Assembly: GCF_003056305.1 (NCBI RefSeq)
Contig: NZ_PYVX01000002.1
Coordinates: 1 to 64,000, forward strand
Source: Halomonas denitrificans
GTDB lineage: Bacteria > Pseudomonadota > Gammaproteobacteria > Pseudomonadales > Halomonadaceae
DNA length: 64,000 bases
Reading direction: 5' to 3'
Shown in pieces: positions 37,977-47,861 of the stretch (position 1 is its first letter; every line of letters begins with the position of its first letter). The notes below the pieces were generated by a model, which had not been told where the DNA came from, made no database searches, and saw only the letters and a program-made list of their open reading frames with translations. The position numbers and the translations under genes are program-made.

Positions 37977-38585
37977 ATGACCACCCGTGCCCTCATCCTC
38001 ACCTCGTCCATCCTCGGCGAGCATGGCCAGTCCAACGCCCTGGCCGAGCACTTCCGCCACGAGGCCGCCGCCCGCGACGGTCTCACGCTCACCGTGCGTG
38101 ACCTGGTGGCCGAGGAGCTGCCGCACCTGACCCAGCCGGAGCTCGCCAGCTGGCAGGCGCCGGCCGACGAGCGCTCGGACGAGCAGCGCGCCCTGGCCGC
38201 GCGCTCCGACGACCTGATCCGCGAGCTCAAGGAGCACGATGTCGTGGTGCTGGCGGTGCCGATGTACAACCTCGGCGTGCCCTCCCAGCTCAAGGCGTGG
38301 TTCGACCGCGTGCTGCGCGCCGGCGAGACCTTCCGCTATACCGAGAATGGCCCCGAGGGCCTGGTCGAGGGCAAGCGGGCGGTGATCCTGACGGCCCGGG
38401 GCGGCCAGTACGCCGGCACGGCAATGGACAGCCAGACGCCGCACCTCAAGGGCATGCTGGGGCTGATCGGCATCACCGAGGTGGACGTGGTCTTCGCCGA
38501 GGGGCTCGCCATGGGCGAGGCGCACCGCGAGGCGGCGCTCACCGAGGCGAAGCAGGCCATCGCGGGGCTGGTGGAGCGCCTCTGA
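37977..38585 (+). CDS. azoR: FMN-dependent NADH-azoreductase
   Basis: A 202-aa flavodoxin-like quinone/azo reductase. The phosphate-binding segment LTSSILGEHGQSNALAEHFR is at the N-terminus, VPMYNLGVPSQLKAWFDRVL in the centre and LTARGGQYAG near the FMN ring site. The family reduces quinones and azo compounds with NADH. The ATG at 37977 has AGGAG six bases upstream; an in-frame upstream ATG at 37941 is less likely. Length matches E. coli AzoR (201 aa). Confidence 0.92.
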   Translation: MTTRALILTSSILGEHGQSNALAEHFRHEAAARDGLTLTVRDLVAEELPHLTQPELASWQAPADERSDEQRALAARSDDLIRELKEHDVVVLAVPMYNLGVPSQLKAWFDRVLRAGETFRYTENGPEGLVEGKRAVILTARGGQYAGTAMDSQTPHLKGMLGLIGITEVDVVFAEGLAMGEAHREAALTEAKQAIAGLVERL

Positions 38586-38605
38586 TTGTTCAGGCAGTGA
38601 CCGAA

Positions 38606-38643
38606 AACGCGCACGGGGTGGCATCGGCCACCCCGTTCGCGTT
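38606..38643. terminator. Convergent hairpin terminator
   Basis: AACGCG and ACGGGGTGGC pair with GCCACCCCGT and CGCGTT around an ATCG loop, with one mismatched pair. It sits between the convergent azoR gene and the membrane hydrolase gene, so it may act in both directions despite the missing T-run. Confidence 0.6.
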
Positions 38644-38666
38644 CTGGGGCCCGGCACCGCGATCCC

Positions 38667-39734
38667 TCAACAGGTGCCGGGCGCGCCGATCCACCACTGG
38701 CGGGCGACGAAGTCGCTGGTGCAGAGCCGCGGCTGCGGGCTCAACAGGCGCTCGCCGAGCCGCGTCAGCGCCTCGCGGCGGTTGCGCCCGGGGGAGGCGA
38801 GCTGCTCGGAGACCGCCACCGGCCGCCAGGCGTCGCCCTCGCGGGTCGCCAGGGTGAAGGCGAAGGGGTGGAAGCCCGGGAAGCCGAGGCGCAGGTCGGT
38901 GGCCACCAGGGTGTCGCGGCCGCCATGGTCGCGCGTCTCATAGCGCAGGAAGGGACCGGCGAACCAGTCGAGCCGCCGGCCGCGGCGGCTCTCGAGCGCC
39001 TCGGCCTCCAGCTCGGCGCCGCGGGCGTAGGTCTCGAGCAGCGGGGCGCTGTCGCCGTCGAAGACGCCCACCAGGGCCTCGTGGTAGCGCGCGCCGTCGA
39101 CCACGGTGACGCGCCACAGCAGGATGTTGAAGGGGGTGGGCTGGACCAGCCGCGGGGCCTGCTCGAGCCCCCGCTCGGCCAGCACCGGTTCGATGCGCGC
39201 CTCGACCAGCTGCCGGGCGCCCATGGCGAGCACCAGGTAGGCGCAGGCGAGGGCGAGGCCCCAGGTCGCGGGACGCGCCGCCCGGCCGGTGACCAGCGCC
39301 ACGGCGATGCCGCCCAGCAGCGGCAGGGTGTAGAGCGGGTCGATGATGAAGACGTGGGGCCAGGCCGCGGGCCGCACCTCCAGCGGCCACCAGAGCTGGG
39401 TGCCGTAGGTGGTCAGGGCGTCGAGCAGCGGGTGGGTCAGCAGGATCAGTGCGAAGAAGGCGCCCCAGCGTGCCGGCGAGATGTCTCGGTGCTTCGCCAG
39501 GCGCGCCGACAGCAGCGTCAGGACCGCGGCGAGCCCCGCCAGCACGAACAGCGAGTGGGAGAAGCCGCGGTGCCGGGTGACGTTGGCCACGGCGTCGCCG
39601 TAGTCGATGATCACGTCCAGGTCGGGCAGGGTGCCGAGCACCGCGCCGATCAGCACCGCCTTCCGGCCCAGCCGCCGGCCGAGTACCGCGCCGCCGATCG
39701 CCGCGCCCAGCGCGGCCTGGGTCATCGAATCCAT
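38667..39734 (-). CDS. YdjM-like membrane metal-dependent hydrolase
   Basis: A 355-aa inner-membrane protein of the LexA-regulated YdjM family. The N-terminal half contains several membrane helices and conserved metal-type residues: GTLPDLDVIIDYGD, RHRGFSHSLFVL and LTHPLLDALTTYGTQLWWP. The C-terminal part (after about residue 190) is soluble. The exact reaction is not known. AAGGA lies ten bases before the ATG. No LexA box is evident in the short upstream region. Confidence 0.83.
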   Translation of the reverse strand: MDSMTQAALGAAIGGAVLGRRLGRKAVLIGAVLGTLPDLDVIIDYGDAVANVTRHRGFSHSLFVLAGLAAVLTLLSARLAKHRDISPARWGAFFALILLTHPLLDALTTYGTQLWWPLEVRPAAWPHVFIIDPLYTLPLLGGIAVALVTGRAARPATWGLALACAYLVLAMGARQLVEARIEPVLAERGLEQAPRLVQPTPFNILLWRVTVVDGARYHEALVGVFDGDSAPLLETYARGAELEAEALESRRGRRLDWFAGPFLRYETRDHGGRDTLVATDLRLGFPGFHPFAFTLATREGDAWRPVAVSEQLASPGRNRREALTRLGERLLSPQPRLCTSDFVARQWWIGAPGTC

Positions 39735-39851
39735 CGGTGGGCTTTCCTTCTAAGGAGAGTGCCCGGCCATGATGCCATGATCATGGGCCGTTGCGGGTAG
39801 GAGCAGGGCTCGGCGGTTTACCGGAGACAGGCCTCGCTCCGAGACCACGGC

Positions 39852-40388
39852 TTAGCTACTTGCCCAGGCCGGGCCGGCGGCGAGGATACGTGCCTGCACC
39901 GGGCAGTCGTCGCGGTGGGCGCCGGGCAGGTAGCCGCTGCTCATCAGGAACTCGCCGACGATCTCCGGCCCGGTAAAGCGGAAGGTGCGCTTGAACAGGC
40001 GCACCCAGTCGCCATGGGCGAGCGGGTGATGGTGCTCCAGCCACGCCTGGAAGCTGCCGTGCTCGGCGCGCAGCGCCTGGATCACGCCGGCATTGTGGAT
40101 CGCCGCGTCGACCTTGAGCCGGTTGCGGATGATCCCGGCATCCGCCAGCAGCCTTGCGCGGTCGGTCTCGCCGTAGGCCGCGACCCGATCGATGTCGAAG
40201 CCCTCGAAGGCGGCCTGGAAGGCCGCGCGCTTCTTCAGCACGGTGAGCCAGGAGAGTCCCGCCTGGTTGATCTCCAGCACCAGGCGCTCGAAGAGGGTGG
40301 CGTCGTCGCCGACCGGGAAGCCGTATTCGCGGTCGTGGTAGGGGCCGTGGAACGGATGGCCGGGGGCCAGGTCGCAGTAGTGGCTCAT
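39852..40388 (-). CDS. tag: DNA-3-methyladenine glycosylase I
   Basis: A 178-aa base excision repair enzyme that removes 3-methyladenine. Family landmarks are YCDLAPGHPFHGPYHDREYG near the start, LFERLVLEINQAGLSWLTVL in the helical core and a C-terminal HRDDCPV. The zinc ligands (a Cys and a His near each end) match E. coli Tag. The start at 40388 has GGAG eight bases upstream, and longer upstream frames are unrelated. It is divergent from the DUF411 gene. Confidence 0.92.
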   Translation of the reverse strand: MSHYCDLAPGHPFHGPYHDREYGFPVGDDATLFERLVLEINQAGLSWLTVLKKRAAFQAAFEGFDIDRVAAYGETDRARLLADAGIIRNRLKVDAAIHNAGVIQALRAEHGSFQAWLEHHHPLAHGDWVRLFKRTFRFTGPEIVGEFLMSSGYLPGAHRDDCPVQARILAAGPAWASS

Positions 40389-40464
40389 GCTGTCGCTCCG
40401 GGGTGGCAGAGGAGCCGGGAGATGCCCGACAATCGACGACACCTTAACCCTTGGAGTGCCCGTC

Positions 40465-40914
40465 ATGACACCACTGCACCGCCTGATCCTCGCCGGCGCC
40501 CTGCTGACCGCCGCCAGCCCCGCCTGGGCCGAGGCGCCCCTGGTGGAGATGCACAAGGATCCCAACTGCGGCTGCTGCACGGCCTGGGCCGAGCACATGG
40601 AGGCGGCGGGGTTCGAGGTGCGACAGCACGAGACCCGCGACATGCGCGCGGTAAAGATCGAGCACGGCCTGACCCCGGGGCTCGCCTCCTGCCACACGGC
40701 GGTGGTCGACGGCTATGTGATCGAGGGCCACGTGCCGGCGGCCGACGTGCGCCGCCTGCTCGACGAGCGCCCCGACCTGGCGGGCCTGGCGGTGCCGGGC
40801 ATGCCCCACGGCTCCCCCGGTATGGAGACCGGACGCCACGACGACTACGCCGTGCTGGGCTGGCGCCATGACGACCGCACGCCGTCGGTCTTCGCCGAAT
40901 ACACCCACGACTGA
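40465..40914 (+). CDS. DUF411 periplasmic metal-binding protein
   Basis: A 149-aa exported protein. The signal peptide ([18 protein letters not shown]) is followed by the DUF411 motif [17 protein letters not shown], a cysteine cluster linked in the literature to copper handling. [20 protein letters not shown] and [12 protein letters not shown] complete the family. GGAG is ten bases upstream. It is followed after 17 bases by the glyoxalase gene. The metal is not certain. Confidence 0.85.
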   Translation: MTPLHRLILAGALLTAASPAWAEAPLVEMHKDPNCGCCTAWAEHMEAAGFEVRQHETRDMRAVKIEHGLTPGLASCHTAVVDGYVIEGHVPAADVRRLLDERPDLAGLAVPGMPHGSPGMETGRHDDYAVLGWRHDDRTPSVFAEYTHD

Positions 40915-40931
40915 AGCGACAGGAGTTCCCC

Positions 40932-41372
40932 ATGCAGTACCTGCACACCATGGTTCGCGTCAGCGACCTCGACGCCTCGCTGCACTTCTACTGCGACCTG
41001 CTGGGCCTCAAGGAGGTGCGCCGCAAGGAGAACGAGAAGGGGCGCTTCACCCTGGTCTTCCTCGCCGCGCCCCAGGACGAGGCGCGCTCGGCCGAGCTCC
41101 AGGCCCCCGAGCTCGAGCTCACCTGGAACTGGGACCCAGAGGAGTACACCGGCGGGCGCAACTTCGGCCACCTGGCCTACCGGGTGGACGACATCTACGC
41201 CCTCTGCGAGCACCTCCAGGCCAACGGCGTGACCATCAATCGCCCGCCGCGGGACGGCCACATGGCCTTCGTCAGAAGCCCCGACGGCATCTCGGTGGAG
41301 CTGCTGCAGGCCGGCGAGGCGCAGCCGCCCAGGGAGCCCTGGGCCTCCATGGAGAATACCGGCACCTGGTGA
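40932..41372 (+). CDS. Lactoylglutathione lyase (glyoxalase I)-like VOC protein
   Basis: A 146-aa vicinal oxygen chelate protein. It begins [20 protein letters not shown] with His5 as the likely first metal ligand, and has [20 protein letters not shown] and ISVELLQ for the others. The sequence is close to GloA, which converts the hemithioacetal of methylglyoxal and glutathione into S-lactoylglutathione. AGGAG is about six bases before the start. A distinct substrate cannot be excluded. Confidence 0.85.
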   Translation: MQYLHTMVRVSDLDASLHFYCDLLGLKEVRRKENEKGRFTLVFLAAPQDEARSAELQAPELELTWNWDPEEYTGGRNFGHLAYRVDDIYALCEHLQANGVTINRPPRDGHMAFVRSPDGISVELLQAGEAQPPREPWASMENTGTW

Positions 41373-41396
41373 GGGCCGCGGCGGCCGGGCGCTCGA

Positions 41397-41801
41397 TCAG
41401 TCCGGCCGCCAGGCCATGCGTCCGCTGCCTAGGAAGACCAGCGCCAGGGCAGAGAGGAAGAACATGCCCTGCAGCTCAAGCTGCCAGCCGCCGTTGTCGT
41501 TGAGCATGAACACCTCGCCGGTGTGCACGAGCAGGAAGGCCACCAGCATGTTGCCGGCCATCAGCAGCCCGGCAAGGCGGCTCTGCCAGCCCAGGATGGC
41601 CATGATCGGCGCGAGCACCTCGCCGATCAGCACCCCGTAGGCCAGGAAGGAGGGCAGGCCGTAGCCCTGGAGCATGCCGCCGATCCAGTCGAGGCTGCCC
41701 GGGTTGAGCAGCTTGGCCACGCCGTGGAAGAGCATCAGTCCGCCCACGGCGAGGCGCAGGATCAGCTTGCCGAGGGCGTCATTGTGAAGCGCTTTGAGCA
41801 T
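41397..41801 (-). CDS. DoxX family membrane protein
   Basis: A 134-aa protein with four membrane helices, beginning GKLILRLAVGGLMLFHGVAK. This matches the DoxX/YphA family, small inner-membrane proteins sometimes linked to oxidative stress or quinone chemistry. A later segment reads MLNDNGGWQLELQGMFFLSAL. Chosen start 41801 gives the standard family length; a much longer in-frame start exists but adds a non-hydrophobic, unrelated leader. It is divergent from the META lipoprotein gene. Confidence 0.83.
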   Translation of the reverse strand: MLKALHNDALGKLILRLAVGGLMLFHGVAKLLNPGSLDWIGGMLQGYGLPSFLAYGVLIGEVLAPIMAILGWQSRLAGLLMAGNMLVAFLLVHTGEVFMLNDNGGWQLELQGMFFLSALALVFLGSGRMAWRPD

Positions 41802-41904
41802 GTGGGGCGTCCTTGTCGATGGCGATGGTCTCAGCATTGTCCGAAAGGTCGGTTTGGGGCAAGCTTGGCGCCGGACCACTGCCCCGCGCCTCAAGGAAGA
41901 TACC

Positions 41905-42357
41905 ATGATGATCAAAATCTTACGCAACACCGCCCTGCTGGCCGCCGGCGCCCTGCTGCTCGCCGCCTGCCAGGGCGGGCCGGCGCCCCGCGTCGTCGAC
42001 GAGCCCTCGGCTCGCCTCGAGGGGCCGGTGGTCGACCAGCGCTGGAACCTGCTGCTGGTGGGCACCAGCGAGCGCCTCGACATGCCGACGCGCCCCTACT
42101 TCGTGATCGACGGCGAGGGGCGGGTGAGCGGCAGCGACGGCTGCAACCGGCTGACCGGCCAGGCGGCGCTGGGCGACAACCAGCGCATCGCCTTCACCGA
42201 GCTCGCCACCACCCGGCGCGCCTGTCCCCGGGCCGAGGACGCGGCACGGGTAACCGGCATGCTGGAGAACGCCTACCGCTACCTGATCGATCACGACCGG
42301 CTGGTGTTCTTCGGTCCCGACCAGCGGGTGCTGGGGGGCTTCCTGCGCGTCGACTGA
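41905..42357 (+). CDS. META-domain (HslJ-like) lipoprotein
   Basis: A 150-aa predicted lipoprotein with lipobox LLAAC near residue 22. The META domain reads WNLLLVGTSERLDMPTRPYF and GSDGCNRLTGQ, with a cysteine pair (GCN and RRACP). HslJ-type proteins are linked to novobiocin tolerance and heat stress. AAGGA lies eight bases before the ATG. The last 13 bases of the gene are duplicated just after the stop codon. Confidence 0.82.
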   Translation: MMIKILRNTALLAAGALLLAACQGGPAPRVVDEPSARLEGPVVDQRWNLLLVGTSERLDMPTRPYFVIDGEGRVSGSDGCNRLTGQAALGDNQRIAFTELATTRRACPRAEDAARVTGMLENAYRYLIDHDRLVFFGPDQRVLGGFLRVD

Positions 42358-42378
42358 GCGCGTCGACTGAGCGCGTCG
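42345..42378 (+). repeat. 13-bp tandem repeat across a stop codon
   Basis: GCGCGTCGACTGA occurs at 42345-42357 and again at 42358-42370, with eight further bases of a third copy. The first copy encodes the C-terminal residues and stop of the META lipoprotein, so the duplication extends past the gene end. Confidence 0.85.
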
Positions 42379-42527
42379 GCGGGGCGTGACGGAGCGGTGA
42401 CGGGACGCCGCCTGCCACGGACCGGGCGCCCCATTATATTAGCCAAATGTCAGATTGTGGCTCGGGTCGGGCCTCCCTAGAGTGGGCGAGCTTTTTTTCC
42501 CACTCCGTCCTTCCCACAAGTGAGCCC

Positions 42528-43997
42528 ATGACCGACTCCCACGACGACTATCGCCACCGCCGCCGGCCGCGCTCGGCCTTCGCCTCCCGGGCGGAGTACC
42601 TGGAGCACGAGCTGCAGAGCATGGCGCCCCGGCGCTGGCGACCTAACCTGCCCGGCCGGGACTACCGCTTCGAACTCGAGGACTGGGTGCCGGCCATGGC
42701 GGCCACCATCGGCAAGATCGTGATGGTCGCCGCCATCGTCGCGGCCTTCGCCGGCCAGCTCGGGCTCTCCGACGACTTCGTCATCGAGAACGTCCGCTAC
42801 GAGATGCTGATCGCCGCGCTGCTGTTCGTGGTGCTGGTCTCGGGCTTCCTCAACCCGACCAGCAACCTGGCCGGCACCCACGGCCCGCTGATCCCGCTGG
42901 TGCCGCTGATCGTCGCCTCGGGCGGCCACCCCATGGCGCTGGGGCTGATGATCGGCGCCCTGGGCTTCCTGCTGGGCATCAGCAAGGGCGGCAGCCTGCT
43001 GGCCCGGCTGACCGGTAACGGGGTGTGCGGCGGCCTGCTGCTCTACCTCGGCTTCATCGGCATCAGCGGCCAGATCGAGAGCCTGTTCGCCTGGGCCGAG
43101 AGCTTCGACATGGCCCACCTGGCGTTCGTGGTGATCATCGCCACGATCCTCATGTACGCCTACCTGGAGCACGTCCAGATGCGCTGGCTGGCGATCCCGC
43201 TGGGCGCCCTGCTGGCCGGCGCGCTCTCCTTCGCGATGGGCGCGCCCTTCGAGTTCACTACCGAACCGGGCATCCCCACCCTCAACCCGCTCTACTGGTG
43301 GGGCGAGGACACCGGCTGGCAGCTCGGCCTGCCGTCGTTCCACCACTTCGTCGCCGTGGCGCCCTTCGCGGTGCTGGCGGTGGCCATGTGGTCGCCGGAC
43401 TTCGTCGGCCACCGGGTCTTCCAGCAGCTCAACTACCCGCCGAAGACCGACCGGGTGGTGATGAACATGGACGACACCATGGTCACCGCCTCGGCCCGCC
43501 AGGTGGCCGGCAGTCTGCTGGGCGGTGGCAATATCAGCTCCTCCTGGGGCACCTACATCGTGCCGGCGGCGATCGCCCGGCGCCCGATCCCCGCCGGGGC
43601 GGTGCTGACCGGCCTGCTGTGCGTCGTCGCCGCCCTCTGGGGCTACCCGATGGACCTGGCGGTGTGGCAGCCGGTGCTCAGCGTGGCGCTGATGGTCGGG
43701 GTCTACGTGCCGCTGCTCGAGGCGGGCATGCAGATGACCCGCAAGGGCAAGACCACCCAGTCCGCGGCGGTGGTGATCTTCTCCTCGGCGCTGGTCAATC
43801 CGGTGTTCGGCTGGTCGCTGACGGTGCTGCTGGACAACCTGGGGCTGATCGGCTGCAAGGAGCGCGGCCGCGAGCTCGGCCACATGGGGCGCTGGATCAT
43901 CCCCGGCGTGGTGTTCGCGGTCCTCTGCACGGTGATGGCGGGCATCGGGATGTTCCCGGGCGTGCCGGCGCTGTGGGAGAGCTTCCGCGGGCTCTAG
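42528..43997 (+). CDS. DUF3360 family multipass transporter
   Basis: A 489-aa integral membrane protein with about ten to twelve helices after a charged 50-residue leader. Segments such as SGFLNPTSNLAGTHGPLIPL and SLLGGGNISSSWGTYIVPAA resemble the DUF3360 group related to SLC26/SulP-type or nucleobase permeases. These are found in Vibrio and Halomonas and their cargo is unknown. The ribosome binding site is weak. A strong convergent terminator follows. Confidence 0.82.
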   Translation: MTDSHDDYRHRRRPRSAFASRAEYLEHELQSMAPRRWRPNLPGRDYRFELEDWVPAMAATIGKIVMVAAIVAAFAGQLGLSDDFVIENVRYEMLIAALLFVVLVSGFLNPTSNLAGTHGPLIPLVPLIVASGGHPMALGLMIGALGFLLGISKGGSLLARLTGNGVCGGLLLYLGFIGISGQIESLFAWAESFDMAHLAFVVIIATILMYAYLEHVQMRWLAIPLGALLAGALSFAMGAPFEFTTEPGIPTLNPLYWWGEDTGWQLGLPSFHHFVAVAPFAVLAVAMWSPDFVGHRVFQQLNYPPKTDRVVMNMDDTMVTASARQVAGSLLGGGNISSSWGTYIVPAAIARRPIPAGAVLTGLLCVVAALWGYPMDLAVWQPVLSVALMVGVYVPLLEAGMQMTRKGKTTQSAAVVIFSSALVNPVFGWSLTVLLDNLGLIGCKERGRELGHMGRWIIPGVVFAVLCTVMAGIGMFPGVPALWESFRGL

Positions 43998-44017
43998 GCC
44001 CTCGCGATGCGCAACAG

Positions 44018-44048
44018 AAGGGGCCGGGCGCCTGGCGCCCGGCCCCTT
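44018..44048. terminator. Bidirectional terminator
   Basis: AAGGGGCCGGGCGCC and GGCGCCCGGCCCCTT form a perfect 15-bp stem over one centre base, followed by TTT on the plus strand. It lies between the convergent DUF3360 and valS genes. Confidence 0.82.
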
Positions 44049-44077
44049 TGCCGTTCGGGATCACGACCCGCGGGTGA

Positions 44078-46924
44078 TCAGAGCGCTTCGATCTTCTCGC
44101 GCTGCTCGACCAGCAGCCGGCGCGCGGCCTCGAAGTCGGCGAGCTTGGCGCGCTCCTTCTCGACCACCGCTTCCGGCGCCTTGGCGACGAAGCTCTCGTT
44201 GCCGAGCTTCTTCTCGATGCCGCCGATCAGCTTCTCCTGCTTGTCGATCTCCTTGGCCAGGCGCGCGAGCTCGGTGTCCTTGTCGATCAGGTCGGCCATC
44301 GGCACCAGCACCTCCATCTCGCCGACCAGCTGGGTCGCCGAGAGCGGCGCCTGCTCGGGGTCGTCGAGCCACTCGACGCGCTCGAGCTTGGCCAGCTTGG
44401 AGAGGAACAGGCGGTTGGCCGCCAGGCGCTCGGCGTCCTCCGGCCCGCCCTTGGTGAGCAGCGCCTCCAGCGGCTTGCCCGGGGCGATGTTCATCTCGGC
44501 GCGGATGTTGCGCACCGCCACGATCACGCCCTTGAGCCACTCGATGTCGCGGGTCGCCGCCTCGTCGACCAGCGCCTCGTCGGCCAGCGGCCAGGGCTGG
44601 TTCATGATCGAGTCGCCGTCCGCCGCGCGGGTGCCGGCGAGCGGCGCGACGCGCTGCCAGATCTCCTCGGAGATGAAGGGCATCATCGGGTGGGCGAGGC
44701 GCAGGATCGCCTCGAGCACGCGCACCAGGGTGCGGCGGGTGCCGCGCTTGGCGGCGTCACTGGCGGCCTCGTCCCACAGCACCGGCTTGGAGAGCTCCAG
44801 GTACCAGTCGCAGTACTCGTTCCAGACGAAGTCGTAGAGCGCCTGGGAAGCGTGGTCGAAGCGGAACTCCTCCATCGCCCGGGTCACCTGGGCCTGGGTC
44901 TGCTGCAGGCGCGAGACGATCCAGCGGTCGGCCAGCGACAACTCGACCTCGCCGCCGTCGATGCCGGTGTCCTGGCCCTCGGCGTTCATCAGCACGTAGC
45001 GCGAGGCGTTCCACAGCTTGTTGCAGAAGTTGCGGTAGCCGTCCAGGCGGCCCATGTCGAACTTGATATCGCGCCCGGTGGTGGCCTGGGAGAGGAAGGT
45101 GAAGCGCAGGGCGTCGGTGCCGTGGGGCTCGATGCCTTCGGGGAACTCGGCGCGGGTGGCCTTGGCGATCGCCTTGGCCTTCTGCGGCTGCATCATGTTG
45201 CCGGTGCGCTTCTCGACCAGGGTCTCCAGCGCGATGCCGTCGATCAGGTCGATGGGGTCGAGCACGTTGCCCTTGGACTTGGACATCTTCTGGCCCTGGC
45301 CGTCGCGCACCAGGCCGTGCACGTAGACCTGCTTGAAGGGCACCTCGCCGGTGAACTTGAGCGTCATCATGATCATCCGGGCGACCCAGAAGAAGATGAT
45401 GTCGAAGCCGGTGACCAGCACGCTCGTCGGGTGGAAGGTGGCGAGCTCCTCGGTCTGCTCGGGCCAGCCCAGGGTGCCGAAGGTCCAGAGCCCGGAGCTG
45501 AACCAGGTGTCGAGCACGTCCTCGTCCTGGGTCAGTTCGAGATCGGCGGGCAGGCCGTGCTTCTCGCGGGCCTCGGCCTCGCTTCTCGCCACGTAGACGT
45601 TGCCCTCGGCGTCGTACCAGGCCGGGATGCGGTGGCCCCACCAGAGCTGGCGCGAGATGCACCAGTCCTGGAGGTCGCGCATCCAGGCGAAGTACATGTT
45701 CTCGTAGTTCTTCGGCACGAACTCGATGTCGCCGTTCTCCACCGCGGCGATGGCGGGCTTGGCGAGCTCCTCCACGGCGACGAACCACTGATCGGTGAGC
45801 AGCGGCTCGATGACATCGCCACTGCGGTCGCCGTAGGGCAGGGTGTTGCTGACCGTCTCCACCTGCTCGAGCAGGCCGGCGGCGTCCATGTCGGCGACGA
45901 TGCGCTCGCGGGCCTCGAAGCGGCCGAGGCCGGCATAGGCGGCGGGCAGGCTCGGGTCGACGTCGGCGAGCGGGCGGCCCTGGAGATCGAACGCCTCGGC
46001 GGTCTCGCGCACCGCGGCGTCCTGGGTGAAGACGTTGATCAGCGGCAGGCCCTGACGCTTGCCGACCTCGTAGTCGTTGAAGTCGTGGGCCGGGGTGATC
46101 TTCACGCAGCCCGAGCCCTTCTCCATGTCGGCGTGCTCGTCGGCCACCACCGGGATGCGGCGCCCGACCAGCGGCAGTTCGACGAACTTGCCGACCAGCG
46201 AGGCGTAGCGCGGATCCTCGGGGTTGACCGCCACGGCGCTGTCGCCGAGCAGGGTCTCGGGGCGGGTGGTGGCGACCACCAGGTAGCCCTTGCCGTCGTC
46301 GGTGGTGACGCCGTCGGCCAGCGGGTAGCGGAAGTGCCAGAAGCTGCCCTGCTGGTCGCGGTTCTCGACCTCGAGATCGCTGATCGCGGTGTGCAGGGTG
46401 GGGTCCCAGTTGACCAGCCGCTTGCCGCGGTAGATGAGGTTCTCTTCATGCAGGCGCACGAAGACTTCCTGCACGGCCTTGTAGAAGCCGTCGTCCATGG
46501 TGAAGCGTTCGCGGCTCCAGTCGACGCTGGCCCCCATGCGGCGCAGCTGGCGAGTGATCTCGCCGCCGGATTCGTGCTTCCACTCCCAGATCTTGTCGGT
46601 GAAGGCCTCGCGCCCGAGGTCGTGGCGGCTCTTGCCCTCTTCCGCGGCGACCTTGCGCTCCACCAGCATCTGGGTGGCGATGCCGGCGTGGTCGGTGCCG
46701 ACCTGCCACAGGGTGTTGCGCCCCTGCATCCGCCGCCAGCGGGTCAGGGTGTCCATGATGGTGTCCTGGAAGGCGTGGCCCATGTGCAGGCTGCCGGTGA
46801 CGTTGGGCGGCGGGATCATGATGGAGAAGGGCTCGCCCTCTCCGGAGGGGGCGAAGCGGTTGTCGGCCTCCCAGCGCTCGTACCAGCGGGTTTCGATCTG
46901 CTCGGGTTGGTAGGTCTTGTCCAT
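44078..46924 (-). CDS. valS: Valyl-tRNA synthetase
   Basis: A 948-aa class I aminoacyl-tRNA synthetase that charges tRNA-Val. The HIGH-type motif is [11 protein letters not shown] (ending His50), and [20 protein letters not shown] is the second signature. The editing domain has the expected insertion, and a coiled coil ([20 protein letters not shown]) forms the C-terminus. The ATG at 46924 is preceded by GGAAG. A TATAAT sequence upstream forms the likely promoter. holC lies upstream on the same strand. Confidence 0.97.
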   Translation of the reverse strand: MDKTYQPEQIETRWYERWEADNRFAPSGEGEPFSIMIPPPNVTGSLHMGHAFQDTIMDTLTRWRRMQGRNTLWQVGTDHAGIATQMLVERKVAAEEGKSRHDLGREAFTDKIWEWKHESGGEITRQLRRMGASVDWSRERFTMDDGFYKAVQEVFVRLHEENLIYRGKRLVNWDPTLHTAISDLEVENRDQQGSFWHFRYPLADGVTTDDGKGYLVVATTRPETLLGDSAVAVNPEDPRYASLVGKFVELPLVGRRIPVVADEHADMEKGSGCVKITPAHDFNDYEVGKRQGLPLINVFTQDAAVRETAEAFDLQGRPLADVDPSLPAAYAGLGRFEARERIVADMDAAGLLEQVETVSNTLPYGDRSGDVIEPLLTDQWFVAVEELAKPAIAAVENGDIEFVPKNYENMYFAWMRDLQDWCISRQLWWGHRIPAWYDAEGNVYVARSEAEAREKHGLPADLELTQDEDVLDTWFSSGLWTFGTLGWPEQTEELATFHPTSVLVTGFDIIFFWVARMIMMTLKFTGEVPFKQVYVHGLVRDGQGQKMSKSKGNVLDPIDLIDGIALETLVEKRTGNMMQPQKAKAIAKATRAEFPEGIEPHGTDALRFTFLSQATTGRDIKFDMGRLDGYRNFCNKLWNASRYVLMNAEGQDTGIDGGEVELSLADRWIVSRLQQTQAQVTRAMEEFRFDHASQALYDFVWNEYCDWYLELSKPVLWDEAASDAAKRGTRRTLVRVLEAILRLAHPMMPFISEEIWQRVAPLAGTRAADGDSIMNQPWPLADEALVDEAATRDIEWLKGVIVAVRNIRAEMNIAPGKPLEALLTKGGPEDAERLAANRLFLSKLAKLERVEWLDDPEQAPLSATQLVGEMEVLVPMADLIDKDTELARLAKEIDKQEKLIGGIEKKLGNESFVAKAPEAVVEKERAKLADFEAARRLLVEQREKIEAL

Positions 46925-47007
46925 GGGGGCTTCCGGGTGTTCAGGGTGGCGTCGAGGCACGGCAGGCCGCGTCATGGCGGCGCCGCAGGGCGCGAAAAAT
47001 GGGCCCG

Positions 47008-47037
47008 ATTATAGCCTGCCCGGCGGGCCGGCGTCAT
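47008..47037 (-). promoter_or_regulatory. Candidate valS promoter
   Basis: On the minus strand ATGACG (47032-47037) and a perfect TATAAT (47008-47013) are separated by 18 bases, about 84 bases upstream of the valS start. The rest of the 261-base gap 46925-47185 shows no gene. Confidence 0.55.
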
Positions 47038-47185
47038 GGGCGAGGGCCATGGCTGCCGGGACTCCGTCGACAGGTCTTCGAGCGGGGCCGGCCCTCCGGG
47101 GGCGCTGTGAACCCTTCCCTGGGCGCTACCGACGTCATCCCTGGCGTAGGACTCCCTCTGTGACCTGTCCCCGGCGTGCTATCTC

Positions 47186-47623
47186 TCAGGCTTGAGCGCG
47201 CAGGTGGTGCGGGGTGACCGGGTAGCCGCGCTTCTTGTAGGTCTGCCAGCACTCGCGCTTGGCGGTGAGCACGTCCTGGTGCTGGTTGATGATCTCGGCG
47301 ACCCGCTCGAAGCGCGAGAACCACTCCGGGATGCCCGGATGCAGGTTGAGCAGCGCCTGGGCGCCCGGCTCCGGCGGGCCCTCCCAGCCGATGGTCACCG
47401 GCACCGTCGCCTCCTGGTCGCTGCCGAGCAGCGCATGGGGCAGGTAGGCGTCGGGGCGGAAGGTCCAGAGCCGGTCGTCGAGCTCGCGGGCCATGGCCTC
47501 GTCCTCGGCGTGCAGGTGCAGCCGATAGCCCTTGCGGTAGATCGTCTCGGTCAGCCGGCAGGCGAAGCCGAAGCGGGCCTCCAGGGTGGTGTCGGGGAGG
47601 ATATAGAAATCGATGCGGGTCAT
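47186..47623 (-). CDS. holC: DNA polymerase III chi subunit
   Basis: A 145-aa replication clamp-loader accessory protein that binds single-strand binding protein through the psi partner. It begins TRIDFYILPDTTLEARFGFA. LHAEDEAMARELDDRLWTFR, PHALLGSDQEATVPVTIGWE and INQHQDVLTAKRECWQTYKK follow, all typical of HolC. GGAG lies four bases before the ATG and belongs to the left end of the inverted-repeat element at 47625-47839. The valS gene follows, the order seen in many gammaproteobacteria. Confidence 0.92.
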   Translation of the reverse strand: MTRIDFYILPDTTLEARFGFACRLTETIYRKGYRLHLHAEDEAMARELDDRLWTFRPDAYLPHALLGSDQEATVPVTIGWEGPPEPGAQALLNLHPGIPEWFSRFERVAEIINQHQDVLTAKRECWQTYKKRGYPVTPHHLRAQA

Positions 47624-47624
47624 G

Positions 47625-47839
47625 AGACTCCGTCTAAAACGGACTGCGCTCGGCCATACGGCGTTAAAAATCGGCTCAAGATACTCATTTAACAACCCGT
47701 AAACTCCGTTCTTTGACTCGCGACATCCCTGTCGCTCGCTTGGTGAGCAGCCGAGCTGCCCAAATCGGCTATCCTGCCGATTTGTCGCCGATTTTTGCCT
47801 TGTCTGGCCTTCGCTCGTCGGCGTTTTATCTCGGAGTCT
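47625..47839. mobile_element. 215-bp inverted-repeat (MITE/REP-like) element
   Basis: The ends are complementary over about 50 bases with mismatches: AGACTCCG at 47625-47632 and CGGAGTCT at 47832-47839, with TAAAAC, GGCCA and AAAAATCGGC continuing inwards in the same order. Internal hairpins include GCGACA/TGTCGC and AAATCGGC/GCCGATTT. The stretch is less GC-rich than its surroundings and has no open frame. A nonautonomous miniature element is the best guess. Its left end lies directly in front of holC and supplies its ribosome binding site. Confidence 0.5.
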
Positions 47840-47861
47840 TGGAAGGTAATGGAGCTATCTT

